The notes: generated by a model not told the origin, from the sequence alone. Counted from the stretch's first letter, positions 51,895 to 61,423 are shown. The stretch is 64,000 bases of DNA from Clostridia bacterium (GCA_003249225.1 QKJQ01000022.1:62001-126000), one strand, 5' to 3'. Numbers and translations are program-made.

Positions 51895-52565
51895 TCTCCC
51901 ACCCGTAAAACATAACCAACACCTCTTACAGTCTGAATCAGCTTTGGTTCATGCCCTTCATCTATCTTTTTCCTGAGATAACGTATATAGACATCGACAA
52001 CGTTGGAACCTCCATCGTAATCATAATTCCATATATGATAGCTGATCTTGTCCCGCGACAGAACGATCCCGGCATTTCGAATCAGATATTCAAGGATTGC
52101 AAATTCCTTTGAAGAGACCGGGATGATCTCGTCATGTCTGGAAACCGTTCTGGCGTCACAGTCAACCACAAGATCTTCCAGTGTATATACATTTGAAACA
52201 CTGGCGGTCGTGTGCCGCAGCATCACGCGTATTCTGGCCATCAGTTCATCAAAAGCAAATGGTTTTACGAGGTAGTCATCTGCGCCTGCATCAAGTCCGT
52301 TTACCCTGTCTTCTATGCTGTCCATAGCCGTCAAAAGTAACACAGGTGTCAGATTCTTCTCTGACCGGATCTTCTTTAGGAACTGGATTCCACTCATTCC
52401 CGGAAGCATGATGTCCAGAATTACAACATCATATTCTGCCATCTGGAAATACTCCAGTGCAGTCATTCCGTCATAGCAGGAATCCACCGTATAATGCTCC
52501 AGTTCCAGCTTTTTCACGATCAGTTCATTCAGATTCGGTTCATCTTCTACAACTAATATTCTCAC
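51891..52565 (-). CDS. OmpR-family response regulator of the flavin module
   Basis: 224 residues. Receiver with Asp in VVILDIMLPGMSG and LVKPFAFDEL; winged helix with PVSSKEFAILEYLIRN and the terminal LIQTVRGVGYVLRVGE. It starts at GTG 52565, after AGGAGTGAGAACG, and the protein then begins VRILVVEDEPN as usual. The upstream direct repeats match those before apbE, indicating autoregulation and control of apbE-flavoprotein. Confidence 0.93.
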   Translation of the reverse strand: MRILVVEDEPNLNELIVKKLELEHYTVDSCYDGMTALEYFQMAEYDVVILDIMLPGMSGIQFLKKIRSEKNLTPVLLLTAMDSIEDRVNGLDAGADDYLVKPFAFDELMARIRVMLRHTTASVSNVYTLEDLVVDCDARTVSRHDEIIPVSSKEFAILEYLIRNAGIVLSRDKISYHIWNYDYDGGSNVVDVYIRYLRKKIDEGHEPKLIQTVRGVGYVLRVGE

Positions 52566-52619
52566 CGTTCTCACTCCTGTTTTTTGGTAGGGCAGCGAAA
52601 CTAAGCCCTTTTGACATTG

Positions 52620-52653
52620 ATGGTAGCACAGAAAGATTAAAGCACCATTAAAG
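52620..52653 (-). promoter_or_regulatory. OmpR-type direct repeats and -10 upstream of the flavin-module regulator
   Basis: ATTAAAG at 52636-52642 and 52647-52653 (period 11). On the minus strand 10 bases then TACCAT. The 18-base core differs from that before apbE at two positions only. Confidence 0.8.
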
Positions 52654-52656
52654 TTT

Positions 52657-53505
52657 TCAAAATGGTACGGTATCGGGATCCATACCGGAACCTGCGAAGT
52701 ACTCCATTGCATTAATTCGTTCCATATCCGCAGCATCAAGTTCAAAGTCAAATACTTGAGCATTTTCTTTGATTCTGGATGGTGTCACTGATTTTGGAAG
52801 CGGAATTGTCTTGTTCTGAATACACCACCGGATGCAGACCTGTGCAACGGATTTTTTATATTTTGATGCAATCTCCAGTAACAAGGCATTCTCAAGCATC
52901 TTTCCGTTCCCAATCGGACTCCATGCCTCAACGGTTATTCCATTCTTTCTGCAAAAGGAGATCGTTTCTTCCTGCATAAGCCCAGGGTGGAACTCGATCT
53001 GATCAATCATCGGTTTTACTTCTGTACCAAGCAAAGCGTCCAGATGGTGAGGTTTAAAATTCGAAACGCCGATTGCTTTTATCCTTCCTTCTTTGTACAA
53101 TTTTGTCATGGCACGCCAGGTGTCACGATTGATCTGTTCCCAGTTCTCAAACTGTGAATGGCTTGCCGGCCAGTGTATGAGATAAAGATCCAGATATTCC
53201 ATCTGTAATTCCTGTAAAGTAACTTCAAAAGCGGCCAGTGTCTTGTCATATCCTCTGGAAGGGTTTCTTACTTTACTGGTAACAAAAATCTCATCTCTTG
53301 GTATACCGCTTTCCGCGATTGCTCTGCCGACACTTTTTTCATTGCCATACGCCGTTGCTGTATCTATGTGACGAAAACCACACAAAAGAGCGGTCTTCAC
53401 AGCATTTTCTGCTGTATCTCCATCTGGGGCTTTCCATGTTCCAAATCCAACGCATGGTATTTTGTATCCATTTGCTAATGTATAGGTATCTGCTAATCTA
53501 TTCAT
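52657..53505 (-). CDS. Aldo/keto reductase
   Basis: 282 residues, NADPH-dependent carbonyl reductase. The AKR tetrad is visible: D in RHIDTATAYGN, Y in the same block, K in FVTSKV and H in LYLIHWP. KSVTPSRIKENAQVF is the C-terminal NADPH contact. It resembles 2,5-diketo-gluconate reductase/methylglyoxal reductase-type members. It stands alone, between the flavin-module regulator and alsS. Confidence 0.93.
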   Translation of the reverse strand: MNRLADTYTLANGYKIPCVGFGTWKAPDGDTAENAVKTALLCGFRHIDTATAYGNEKSVGRAIAESGIPRDEIFVTSKVRNPSRGYDKTLAAFEVTLQELQMEYLDLYLIHWPASHSQFENWEQINRDTWRAMTKLYKEGRIKAIGVSNFKPHHLDALLGTEVKPMIDQIEFHPGLMQEETISFCRKNGITVEAWSPIGNGKMLENALLLEIASKYKKSVAQVCIRWCIQNKTIPLPKSVTPSRIKENAQVFDFELDAADMERINAMEYFAGSGMDPDTVPF

Positions 53506-53564
53506 AGAAATCTCCCATCTTTTTTATTGTTTCTAAAACCAGTATACCACGTTGTCTAAAAACT

Positions 53565-53614
53565 GAAAATACTTCTTCAGGAAGCCGTTATAGTTTCCCA
53601 GAAGAAGTATTTTC
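53565..53614 (-). terminator. Terminator downstream of the acetolactate synthase gene
   Basis: Perfect 14-bp arms GAAAATACTTCTTC/GAAGAAGTATTTTC around a 22-base loop; AGTTTTTAG follows on the minus strand. Confidence 0.85.
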
Positions 53615-53623
53615 TTTCTATAA

Positions 53624-55309
53624 TCAGAAATCTTTCAAATGCTGTGTAAGCTTAACATTCTCATCATAATCAACACGACAGTCAATAATGGACGGAACCT
53701 TCTGTTTGAAGGCTTCTTCCAGAATGACCGGAAGATCTTCTGCTTTTTCAATCCGATACCCTTTGCAGTTCATGCTTTCTGCAAACTTAACAAAATCAGG
53801 ATTGGTAAAATCAACATAGCAGTCTTTTCCGTACTGATCGAGCTGCTTCCATTTGATCAGACCATAGCTGCTGTCATTGAAGATCAGGACAACGATCGGA
53901 GTACCGATTCGCACTGCTGTCTCAAGCTCCTGACAATTCATCATAAATCCACCGTCTCCACAGACCGCGATAACTTTCTTTTCCGGATTCAGTAGCTTTG
54001 CCGCAATCGCTCCCGGTATCGCAATTCCCATAGAAGCAAATCCATTGGATATAATACAGGTGTTTGGCATTGTACAATTAAAATGCCTAGCGATCCACAT
54101 CTTATGTGCACCTACGTCTGACACCAGAATTCCTTCGTCACCAAGGACTTTTCTGATATCGATCAAAACTTTCTGTGGTTTCATTGGATAGCAGTTATCA
54201 TTTTCATAACTGTAATGCTCTTTTGTCATTCTTTCCTTTAGTTCAAGTGCCCATGCCGGTTCTGCTTTCGGTGAAACCCTGCGTGTTAAACGCTCTAACG
54301 AATCCGTTATCTCACCGACAACATCCACGACTGGCTGATAGTACTTATTGATATGTGCTGGTCTTCTGTCAATGTGGATAATGGACATATCTCTTTTGCT
54401 GTTCCATTTGTTCGGTGCATATTCCACGATATCATATCCTACTGTAATAACAAGGTCCGCACCTTCTATAATCTTATTAACATAATCTTTCTGAGGAATA
54501 CCAATGGTCCACATGGAATAAGGATTTTCATAAGATATGATTCCTTTTGCCATCATGGTATTGATAACTGGGATATGAAGCTTTTCAGCAATATACGTAA
54601 TGGCTGCACTTGCACCAGCGCGGATTGCACCGCTTCCGGCAAGAATGACCGGACGCTTCGCTGAGAAAAGTGCTCCTGCAGCTATTTCAATTGCTTCCAG
54701 CTCTGCATATTCTTTTGGAATGATCCTTTTCTGCATAGGTTCTTCGCTTAATGGCACCTTCATTTTCGAAACATTGACCGGTATATCAATCAGACATGCA
54801 CCTGGTTTTTCGCTCTCTGCATATTTAAATGCAAGACGTACGATTTCACAGATGGAGTCCGGATTTACGACCTGCTTGCTTCTCTTTGTGATTGGCTCGA
54901 ACATTTTCACAAGATCAAGGTACTGATGCGATGTAATGTGCATTCTTTCAGTTCCTACCTGTCCTGTAATGGCTATAACCGGAGCACCGTCGCTGTGTGC
55001 ATCCGCAACACCGGTCACGAGGTTGGTCGCTCCAGGACCCAGAGTCGAAAGACAGATTCCTGCCTTTCCTGTCAGTCTTCCATAAACATCTGCCATAAAG
55101 GCTGCGCCTTGTTCATGCCTCACGGTTATGAACTGAATGGATGAATCGTATAATGCATTCATAATCTCAAGATTTTCTTCACCAGGTATACCAAAGATGT
55201 ATTTTACTTTCTCTTGTTCCAGTGATTTGACCAGCATTTGTGCCACATTGCTGCACTCTGGTTCCTCTTTCCCTTTTCCATCAGTTTCAGGTGCATTCTT
55301 CTTATCCAT
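53624..55309 (-). CDS. alsS: Acetolactate synthase (catabolic AlsS-like)
   Basis: 561 residues, ThDP-dependent condensation of two pyruvates. It has the catalytic glutamate region GAAFMADVYGR, the ThDP-Mg motif GDGGFMMNCQELETAVRIGTPIVVLIFNDSSYG, and IGIPQKDYVNK. No ilvN regulatory subunit gene follows, and the overall form is closer to AlsS/acetolactate synthase of fermentation than IlvB. The start at ATG 55309 is preceded by TTTTGGAGGAAACA. It is downstream of the cytidylate-kinase-like gene by 19 bases. It could also supply the valine/leucine pathway. Confidence 0.88.
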   Translation of the reverse strand: MDKKNAPETDGKGKEEPECSNVAQMLVKSLEQEKVKYIFGIPGEENLEIMNALYDSSIQFITVRHEQGAAFMADVYGRLTGKAGICLSTLGPGATNLVTGVADAHSDGAPVIAITGQVGTERMHITSHQYLDLVKMFEPITKRSKQVVNPDSICEIVRLAFKYAESEKPGACLIDIPVNVSKMKVPLSEEPMQKRIIPKEYAELEAIEIAAGALFSAKRPVILAGSGAIRAGASAAITYIAEKLHIPVINTMMAKGIISYENPYSMWTIGIPQKDYVNKIIEGADLVITVGYDIVEYAPNKWNSKRDMSIIHIDRRPAHINKYYQPVVDVVGEITDSLERLTRRVSPKAEPAWALELKERMTKEHYSYENDNCYPMKPQKVLIDIRKVLGDEGILVSDVGAHKMWIARHFNCTMPNTCIISNGFASMGIAIPGAIAAKLLNPEKKVIAVCGDGGFMMNCQELETAVRIGTPIVVLIFNDSSYGLIKWKQLDQYGKDCYVDFTNPDFVKFAESMNCKGYRIEKAEDLPVILEEAFKQKVPSIIDCRVDYDENVKLTQHLKDF

Positions 55310-55328
55310 TGTTTCCTCCAAAATTTAA

Positions 55329-55928
55329 TTAATTATTATATTTTTTGTTAATAATATCCACTAAAATATCAGTCGTTCCGTCGATCCCCAGCAGACTGGA
55401 ATCCAGCAAAATGTGTTTATAATCTTTGTCTGCCATATTGTGTCCGCAGTAATGTCTGTGATAGGCTTCTCTTGCTTTATCAACCGATGCAATCATTCTC
55501 TTGGCTTCTTCGGGCTGCATATTCAGTCTTTCAACACAATTCTTTAACCGTTCTGCATAAGGCGCATAGATAAATACATGCATTACATTGGGAAAACCGT
55601 TCAAAATGTGATCCGCGCAGCGTCCGACTATAATACAGGTCTCTTTTTCCTGAAGCTCCAGTATGATCTTTTTCTGTGCTGCAAAGATCTCGTCCTGTAT
55701 ATCCGTCGTACCCATTCCAAGTGGGTATCTCATATTGAAAAAAGATGATTTCGCTATCTCTTCGTTATCGCTTACTTCTGAGATTGGCAGGTTCAGCTTC
55801 TTTGCTGCGTTATCCACGATATAACGGTCATAGTATTCAATACCAAGTATTTCACTTACCTTTTTTGCAATAGGCCTTCCCATGCTTCCAAATTGACGTG
55901 TGATTGTAATTGCGTATTTTTCGCTCAT
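55329..55928 (-). CDS. Cytidylate-kinase-like protein
   Basis: 199 residues. N-terminal ITITRQFGSMGRPIAKKVSEILG is the shifted P-loop of the cytidylate-kinase-like family (AAA_26 group) found widely in Clostridia. EKETCIIVGRCADHIL and RCxD-type segments fit. The in vivo role is unknown; it is not the canonical Cmk. GAGGAAAAAT precedes the ATG. The pairing with alsS in one transcript is unexplained. Confidence 0.88.
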   Translation of the reverse strand: MSEKYAITITRQFGSMGRPIAKKVSEILGIEYYDRYIVDNAAKKLNLPISEVSDNEEIAKSSFFNMRYPLGMGTTDIQDEIFAAQKKIILELQEKETCIIVGRCADHILNGFPNVMHVFIYAPYAERLKNCVERLNMQPEEAKRMIASVDKAREAYHRHYCGHNMADKDYKHILLDSSLLGIDGTTDILVDIINKKYNN

Positions 55929-56138
55929 ATTTTTCCTCCTGTAGGTAGTAAGGTTTTGAGTAACATATTATTTCTTTCCACCTATCATATAGTATGAACG
56001 AGATAAAAACAATAATTATTTTTTATTTAATAATTTTTTATTGTTTTTTTGTTTGATTGTATTTTTGTATTTTTGTTTCCGCGTTTTGATGTTTCACTGT
56101 ACAATTGTTCTATTGTTTTTTTGTTCGCAGACTCTATT
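55929..56138. other. T-rich spacer, no gene
   Basis: Plus strand rich in TTTTTGTTT-type runs (56020-56125). It probably contains the promoter for the cytidylate-kinase-like/alsS pair. No supported coding frame. Confidence 0.45.
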
Positions 56139-56172
56139 ACACCCGGGGTACCAATAGCGGTATCCCGGGTGT
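56139..56172. terminator. Hairpin downstream of the GGDEF-EAL gene
   Basis: Arms ACACCCGGGGTACC/GGTATCCCGGGTGT, 14 bp with one G-T pair and a 6-base loop. No T-run follows on either strand, so it may be a processing or stability structure. Confidence 0.55.
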
Positions 56173-56197
56173 ATACTCTATTATAACACATACTGCC

Positions 56198-57856
56198 TCA
56201 CACAGCACATTTTTCTTCTAACAACATGGAAAATTCATTTTCCGGCAATGGTTTGCTGAACAAAAAGCCCTGTCCATAGTTACACTGATTCTTACAGAGC
56301 ATCGATAACTGCTCGTTGCTCTCAATCCCCTCTGCCAGAATCTGTTTGTTTAAAAGATGCGTCATCTGTATGACAGATTGAACAATAGCACTGTCATTGC
56401 AGTTGTTCGCAATTTCTTTCACAAAACTCCTGTCCAGCTTCACAATATCAATTGGCAGATTCTTCAGATAATTAAAAGAAGAATATCCGGTTCCAAAATC
56501 ATCTAGCGCAATCCTTACATTCAGTCGCCGTAATTGCTTTAGTACCTGCAATGATACATTTAACTCCCGGATGACTGCAGTTTCCGTTATCTCCAGAATA
56601 ATATTTTCACAGCAGATATTGTATTTTGCTATCAGCGCTTTAACCCGTTCGACAAAACCGGACTGCGTCAGACTATACCCTGACACATTAACGGATACAC
56701 CTAAATTTGTATAGCCCTCCTTTTCCCATGCTGCTTTCTGGGCAAAGGCAGTCTCGAGCACCCAGTCCCCAATTTTATTTATCATTCCGGCTTCCTCAGC
56801 AACCGGTATGAATTCTCCCGGTGATACCATTCCTTTCTTAGGATGATTCCATCGAATTAAAGCTTCCACTCCAATAATCTCCGATGTTTTCAGGTTCAGG
56901 ACCGGCTGATAATACAATTCAAATTCATCATTTTCCAACGCATGATGAAGCTCATTGATCATGGTTACTTTCTCTGTCTTCTCCTCTTGAAGCTTGTTGT
57001 CATAAAAGGTAAAGCAGTCTTTCGAATGTTCTTTGGAGCAATACATTGCAACATCCGCATTTCGCAGTAACAAGGTGATCGTATCACCGTCTTCCGGGTA
57101 GATTGAAATGCCCACGCTCATGGATTCATAGAACTCCTGTTTTTCATAGACCCATGGTTGTTTTACTTTACCGAATAGAAGAATCATTTTCTCTGCAATC
57201 TCGGTTCTGTCGCCAATGTCAGAAAAAATTATCGCAAACTCATCACCGCCGAGCCGTGCAACAAAATCTTCTTTATCAAGGTTACTCTTAAATACTTTTG
57301 CAATATGCTGTAAGAAGCAGTCCCCCGCAATATGACCTCTTGAATCGTTGATATTCTTAAAATTATCGATATCAATAAACAGAATGGCATGACTTTTCTC
57401 TTTTTGCTCTTCCATAAGCTCATATAGCCTCTCTTCAAATGCCATCCGGTTCGGAAGTCCTGTCAGGGAGTCCACATATGCCATATGATGTAATCTGACT
57501 TCCTGCTCTTTTTCACGCATATAACTTAATTCAGATTTTAATGCAGCGTATTTATACAAATGAAGCCGTTTACTGATCAGAATAAAAATTACTATAGAAG
57601 TAAACACGACAAATGCCAATCCTTTTGTAATATCGATCATGTAAAAATTTGCATTATTGTGTGTAAGTTTATTGATCAGATAGTTTGGATAACACATCCA
57701 GATGACACCAATCAACAGATAAAAACAGGCAATCCGGACTGACTCAAAGGTTGGGCGAATTGCATACGCCTTAAATTCATTTGTTTTAAATCTTTGTTCT
57801 TCTTTTTTTACTCCCGCACTTTGTTTGATTACATTGATTTTCTTCTTTAGTTCCAT
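56198..57856 (-). CDS. GGDEF-EAL cyclic di-GMP enzyme
   Basis: 552 residues. Two membrane helices (about 42-60 and 75-97) are followed by a GGDEF domain with intact RLGGDEFAII and an EAL domain with GVEALIRW, ALDDFGTGYSSFNYL and DIVKLDRSFV, which look catalytically competent. It may therefore make and degrade cyclic di-GMP. The gene starts 58 bases after the chemoreceptor stop, suggesting co-transcription and a link between taxis and cyclic di-GMP signalling. Confidence 0.93.
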   Translation of the reverse strand: MELKKKINVIKQSAGVKKEEQRFKTNEFKAYAIRPTFESVRIACFYLLIGVIWMCYPNYLINKLTHNNANFYMIDITKGLAFVVFTSIVIFILISKRLHLYKYAALKSELSYMREKEQEVRLHHMAYVDSLTGLPNRMAFEERLYELMEEQKEKSHAILFIDIDNFKNINDSRGHIAGDCFLQHIAKVFKSNLDKEDFVARLGGDEFAIIFSDIGDRTEIAEKMILLFGKVKQPWVYEKQEFYESMSVGISIYPEDGDTITLLLRNADVAMYCSKEHSKDCFTFYDNKLQEEKTEKVTMINELHHALENDEFELYYQPVLNLKTSEIIGVEALIRWNHPKKGMVSPGEFIPVAEEAGMINKIGDWVLETAFAQKAAWEKEGYTNLGVSVNVSGYSLTQSGFVERVKALIAKYNICCENIILEITETAVIRELNVSLQVLKQLRRLNVRIALDDFGTGYSSFNYLKNLPIDIVKLDRSFVKEIANNCNDSAIVQSVIQMTHLLNKQILAEGIESNEQLSMLCKNQCNYGQGFLFSKPLPENEFSMLLEEKCAV

Positions 57857-57914
57857 ACCTGCATACGGACCTCGCTTTCATAAAATCTAACCTTCTCTCC
57901 CCCCCGGTTATTAA

Positions 57915-59627
57915 TTAGATTTTAAAACCTGCAATCAGATTATACAGTTGTTCAGACGCATCCGCTTGAATCTGGGCACTGACTGCAGCTTGCTCAACAG
58001 CACGCTCTGCGTCCTTTATGGATGCACTGATCTCAATTGAATTTTCTGCTGTGCTCTGCATGTTATGCGATATATCGGAAACCACATTGGTGATCTCATC
58101 GGTCGATGCACTAAGTTCCTGCGCCATGGCTGCATTATCACTGGAAATATCACTTACAAAAGTCGCATCTTTTTCGTACTGTGTCCCGGTTTCTATAAGC
58201 AGTTCATAATCTCCTTTCACCTGTGTTCCGATGAAATTGAGGATATCCGCTGTATTATTTGCCAGGTTATCTACTGAAGTCTGTACTTCTTTAACAACCT
58301 TTTGAATATTCCCAACATAAGAAGTGGATTGTTCTGCCAGAATACGGACCTGTTCCGCAACGACTGCAAAACCTTTTCCCTGTTCCCCTGCGCGGGCAGC
58401 TTCAATGGCGGCATTCAATGCAAGCAGATTCGTCTGATCCGCTATGTCAGCAATGGACTTCGCGATAACATTGATTTCACTTACAACGGCAGCTTTTTCA
58501 ATTGCACTCTTAATCTTACTTTCCTTTTCATTGTAAAGGCGGTCTGCCACAGCTTTTGAACTTACGCCGCGAGTCTTCGCTGCAGCTGCGCGCTGCTTGA
58601 TGTCAGTCGCTTCATTGCTGCTTCTTGAAGCATTTTCAGCCAGTTCTCCAATTCCTGAATCTACCTGCATAGCGGTTGCATTCAGCTCCTGTGTAATTGC
58701 GTTGATACTTTCTATGTTACCAGATATGTGCGTGGTGTTGCTGTTGATATTTTCAAAACTGGAGGAAATCTCTTCTAATGTTGCGCTTAGTACCTGACTG
58801 GATTCTGCTACGCTGTTCGCGTGTTCTGAAACATCCTGAATCATACCCCTGATCTGCCGCTGTGCCTGATTCAGCGCTATGGATAATTTACCGAACTCAT
58901 CTGTGGAACTTACTTTCCATTCTTTACTGAAATCACCATTGCCCAGTGCCTGTGCAAAGGTAAGACCGGAACGTAAATACTTTGATATATAGACAGAAAG
59001 CAAAATACCTGCAATGATTGCCCACACAAAACCAATCACGATAATCGTTATAACCCGGATCATTGTACTTTTTGCTTCTGTGGTATTGTTCGTATAGGAA
59101 CTTAAAGCCAGATTCTGATTCTGTGTAATCAATCCATTCAGACTTTCGTCCAGCTGATCTTCGATTTCAACGGTTTCTTGAAGTGCTGTATAAGCGCCTT
59201 CATAATCCCCTGCTGCTGCCAACTGTAAAACCTCCTGTAATTGACTGCCATAGGTTTCCTGTATGGTTGTAAATCCTTCAATATCAGTTCCGAAAATAGT
59301 TGCAAATGTACTTGCGGAGAATGCATTCATCAGTACGGTATATTCATCGTATAAAGTGCCAAGTTCCTCTTGCGCAGATGCTGCACCTTCTATGTCTTCT
59401 TCCAGCACAACATTGGTTACAAGCATCGTGGTTTCTGCTATGTTTTCTTTGATCTGATGCAGATAATCAATATTCAGCAGATTATCTTCATACAATAAGC
59501 TGGCATTACGGTCCATGTTTTGAAATCCAAGACCTGCAACAATTCCTATGACGATCAGTAATGCACTGACCGAAATAAAAGCAGTCAGCAATTTAATTTT
59601 TACAGATATGCCCTTAATTAACTTCAT
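57915..59627 (-). CDS. Methyl-accepting chemotaxis protein
   Basis: 570 residues. A membrane helix at about 10-32, a four-helix-bundle-type sensor domain rich in [15 protein letters not shown] helices, a second helix ([27 protein letters not shown]), HAMP, and the signalling tip [32 protein letters not shown]. The start at 59627 is preceded by AATGGAGAAAAAT within the repeated leader that also precedes cimA. The ligand is unknown. It is upstream of the GGDEF-EAL gene on the same strand. Confidence 0.94.
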   Translation of the reverse strand: MKLIKGISVKIKLLTAFISVSALLIVIGIVAGLGFQNMDRNASLLYEDNLLNIDYLHQIKENIAETTMLVTNVVLEEDIEGAASAQEELGTLYDEYTVLMNAFSASTFATIFGTDIEGFTTIQETYGSQLQEVLQLAAAGDYEGAYTALQETVEIEDQLDESLNGLITQNQNLALSSYTNNTTEAKSTMIRVITIIVIGFVWAIIAGILLSVYISKYLRSGLTFAQALGNGDFSKEWKVSSTDEFGKLSIALNQAQRQIRGMIQDVSEHANSVAESSQVLSATLEEISSSFENINSNTTHISGNIESINAITQELNATAMQVDSGIGELAENASRSSNEATDIKQRAAAAKTRGVSSKAVADRLYNEKESKIKSAIEKAAVVSEINVIAKSIADIADQTNLLALNAAIEAARAGEQGKGFAVVAEQVRILAEQSTSYVGNIQKVVKEVQTSVDNLANNTADILNFIGTQVKGDYELLIETGTQYEKDATFVSDISSDNAAMAQELSASTDEITNVVSDISHNMQSTAENSIEISASIKDAERAVEQAAVSAQIQADASEQLYNLIAGFKI

Positions 59628-59701
59628 ATTTTTCTCCATTCCTGCGCTTATCTTTGCACATATCAAGTTTGAACGAGCGGTGACGCGCGAGGCACAAACT
59701 T
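59628..59701 (-). promoter_or_regulatory. Structured leader element upstream of the chemoreceptor gene
   Basis: On the minus strand AAGTTTG...CCGCTCGTTCAAACTTGATAT, then TGTGC-loop-GCGCA and GGAATGGAGAAA before the ATG. AAGTTTG/CAAACTT (59695-59701 and 59665-59671) and the small stem (59643-59660) match the cimA leader. The stem has a G-U pair in place of C-G. Confidence 0.6.
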
Positions 59702-60192
59702 TCTTGAGAAAGAATTATCTACTTCTTTCACTCTTGTGTATTGTGTACCGCCTTACATATTATTTTCTAAATCCCATGTCTGAATTATTCAGTTTATTTG
59801 TTGATAATGTTATTTAAAACTCGTGAATAATCTATGCGCTATCTGTGATTAAATTGTGAAATCGATATATATTTCTCTTTTTGTTATTTTTAATGCATTT
59901 ATTGTTTTTTAACTATATTGCTCTCCTTTTTTGTAATTATTTGTTTTCCCCAATTCGCATGCCTTACATAATATACTCCTGTTTTACAATTTGCAACTTA
60001 ATTATTTAAGTTTTGACATTAAAAAATTTGTTTTGTTAATTTTTTAACCCATCAAATGAAATATTATCTCTTGCAATTACACGGTACTGTTCCGACCATT
60101 TTTCATCAGCTCTCTATTGTTATAAATACTGGAAAGATCTTTCCTTTATTCTTTCTGATCCGTGCTCAAAGAATTCAATCATCGTCTCTCAT
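59702..60192. other. Long AT-rich divergent intergenic region
   Basis: About 490 bases between the chemoreceptor and aminotransferase genes, very AT-rich, with no supported coding frame. It presumably contains the chemoreceptor/flagellar promoter; no exact sigma-D-type TAAA-N15-GCCGATAA sequence was noticed. Confidence 0.45.
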
Positions 60193-60219
60193 TGACTTTT
60201 TTAATCATTAATGATTAAA
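60193..60219 (+). promoter_or_regulatory. Perfect 20-bp palindrome at the aminotransferase promoter
   Basis: TTGACT (60193-60198) as -35 is followed directly by TTTAATCATTAATGATTAAA (60200-60219), a perfect palindrome that would cover the spacer and a weak -10 (TTAAAT). An outer GTCTC/GAGAC pair extends the symmetry. It looks like a repressor operator. Confidence 0.75.
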
Positions 60220-60259
60220 TGAGACCAATTTTAAAGATAGGATCAAAAGGAGACCTTTC

Positions 60260-61423
60260 ATGAAATCACTTTCTTCAATTATTGAAAACATACCGCTTTC
60301 TCCGATTCGTGCTATGTTCGATCTTGCACAAAGCATGGACCATGTACTAAATTTTGGTCTGGGTGAGCCCGGATATACGGCAGCACCTCATATCGTCGAT
60401 GCTGCCTGTTCCGCAATTAAAAATGGACAATCAAGATACACTTCGAATGCCGGAATTCTTCCGCTTCGGCAGGCGATAGCAAAACACATGCCGGAACGAA
60501 AAGGATTGACATACGATCCCGAAAACGAGATCATGATTACGACCGGCGGAATGGAAGCGATCTATCTGGCCATAAAAGTTCTGACCAACCCCGGCGAAGA
60601 AGTCATGATGGGGGCACCTTACTATGGAAACTATCTATCTCAGATCCTGCTAAGTGACGCTGTGCCAAACATAGTCGCTTTAAAAGAAGAGAATGATTTT
60701 AAGTACTCCATGGAAGATCTTGAAAAAGCCGTTACAGATAAAACAAAAGTTCTGTTCATCAATTCCCCCTGTAATCCGACCGGCACTGTATTAGACGAAG
60801 CCAACCTGCGTGAAGTTGCTGCCTTTTGCTTAAAGCATGATCTGTACCTCATAACCGATGAGGTCTATCAGGATTTTATCTATGGTGACACACCTTACTT
60901 TAGTATAGCGACCATACCGGGCATGAGAGAACGGACGCTGATCATTGACAGCTTTTCAAAGACCTATGCCATGACCGGCTGGCGCTGCGGTTATATCCTC
61001 GGTCCAAAGGAAATCATCCGCCATATGGTCAAGATTCAGGAATATATCGTATCCTGTGTAACAACATCAACGCAACATGCTGCCATCGCCGCGATCGATG
61101 GACCTCAGGACACCTTAAAAATGATGATTCAGCAATATGGAAAGAACCGTTTACTTGTCATTGATTCGATCAATCACACAAAAAATCTATCCCTTCGCAA
61201 TCCGGAAGGAGCTTTTTATGCCTTCATCAACATTCAAAAAAGTGGGTTATCAAGCCTTGCCTTTTGTCTAAAACTTTTAGAAGAAGAGCATGTTGTATTA
61301 GCTCCAGGGAATGGCTTCGGCGAAGAAGGAGAAGGTTACGTAAGAATGTCTTATGTCTCTGACTATGATATTATGGAAGAAGGTCTAAAGCGTATTAAAT
61401 GCTTTATGGAACGTAATAGTTAA
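60260..61423 (+). CDS. Class I/II PLP aminotransferase (aspartate/aromatic type)
   Basis: 387 residues. ITTGGMEAIYLAIKVL, NSPCNPTGTVLD, ITDEVYQDFIYGD and Schiff-base lysine in DSFSKTYAMTGWRCGY are the AspB-type motifs. The substrate pair is not deducible. AAAAGGAGACCTTTC precedes the ATG. It is transcribed alone behind a palindromic operator and diverges from the chemoreceptor gene. Confidence 0.9.
   Translation: MKSLSSIIENIPLSPIRAMFDLAQSMDHVLNFGLGEPGYTAAPHIVDAACSAIKNGQSRYTSNAGILPLRQAIAKHMPERKGLTYDPENEIMITTGGMEAIYLAIKVLTNPGEEVMMGAPYYGNYLSQILLSDAVPNIVALKEENDFKYSMEDLEKAVTDKTKVLFINSPCNPTGTVLDEANLREVAAFCLKHDLYLITDEVYQDFIYGDTPYFSIATIPGMRERTLIIDSFSKTYAMTGWRCGYILGPKEIIRHMVKIQEYIVSCVTTSTQHAAIAAIDGPQDTLKMMIQQYGKNRLLVIDSINHTKNLSLRNPEGAFYAFINIQKSGLSSLAFCLKLLEEEHVVLAPGNGFGEEGEGYVRMSYVSDYDIMEEGLKRIKCFMERNS

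Noticed and set aside
56139..56172. Certain intrinsic terminator for the GGDEF-EAL gene
   Set aside because: The stem is strong but lacks a T-run on either side, so it is listed only as a hairpin of moderate confidence.
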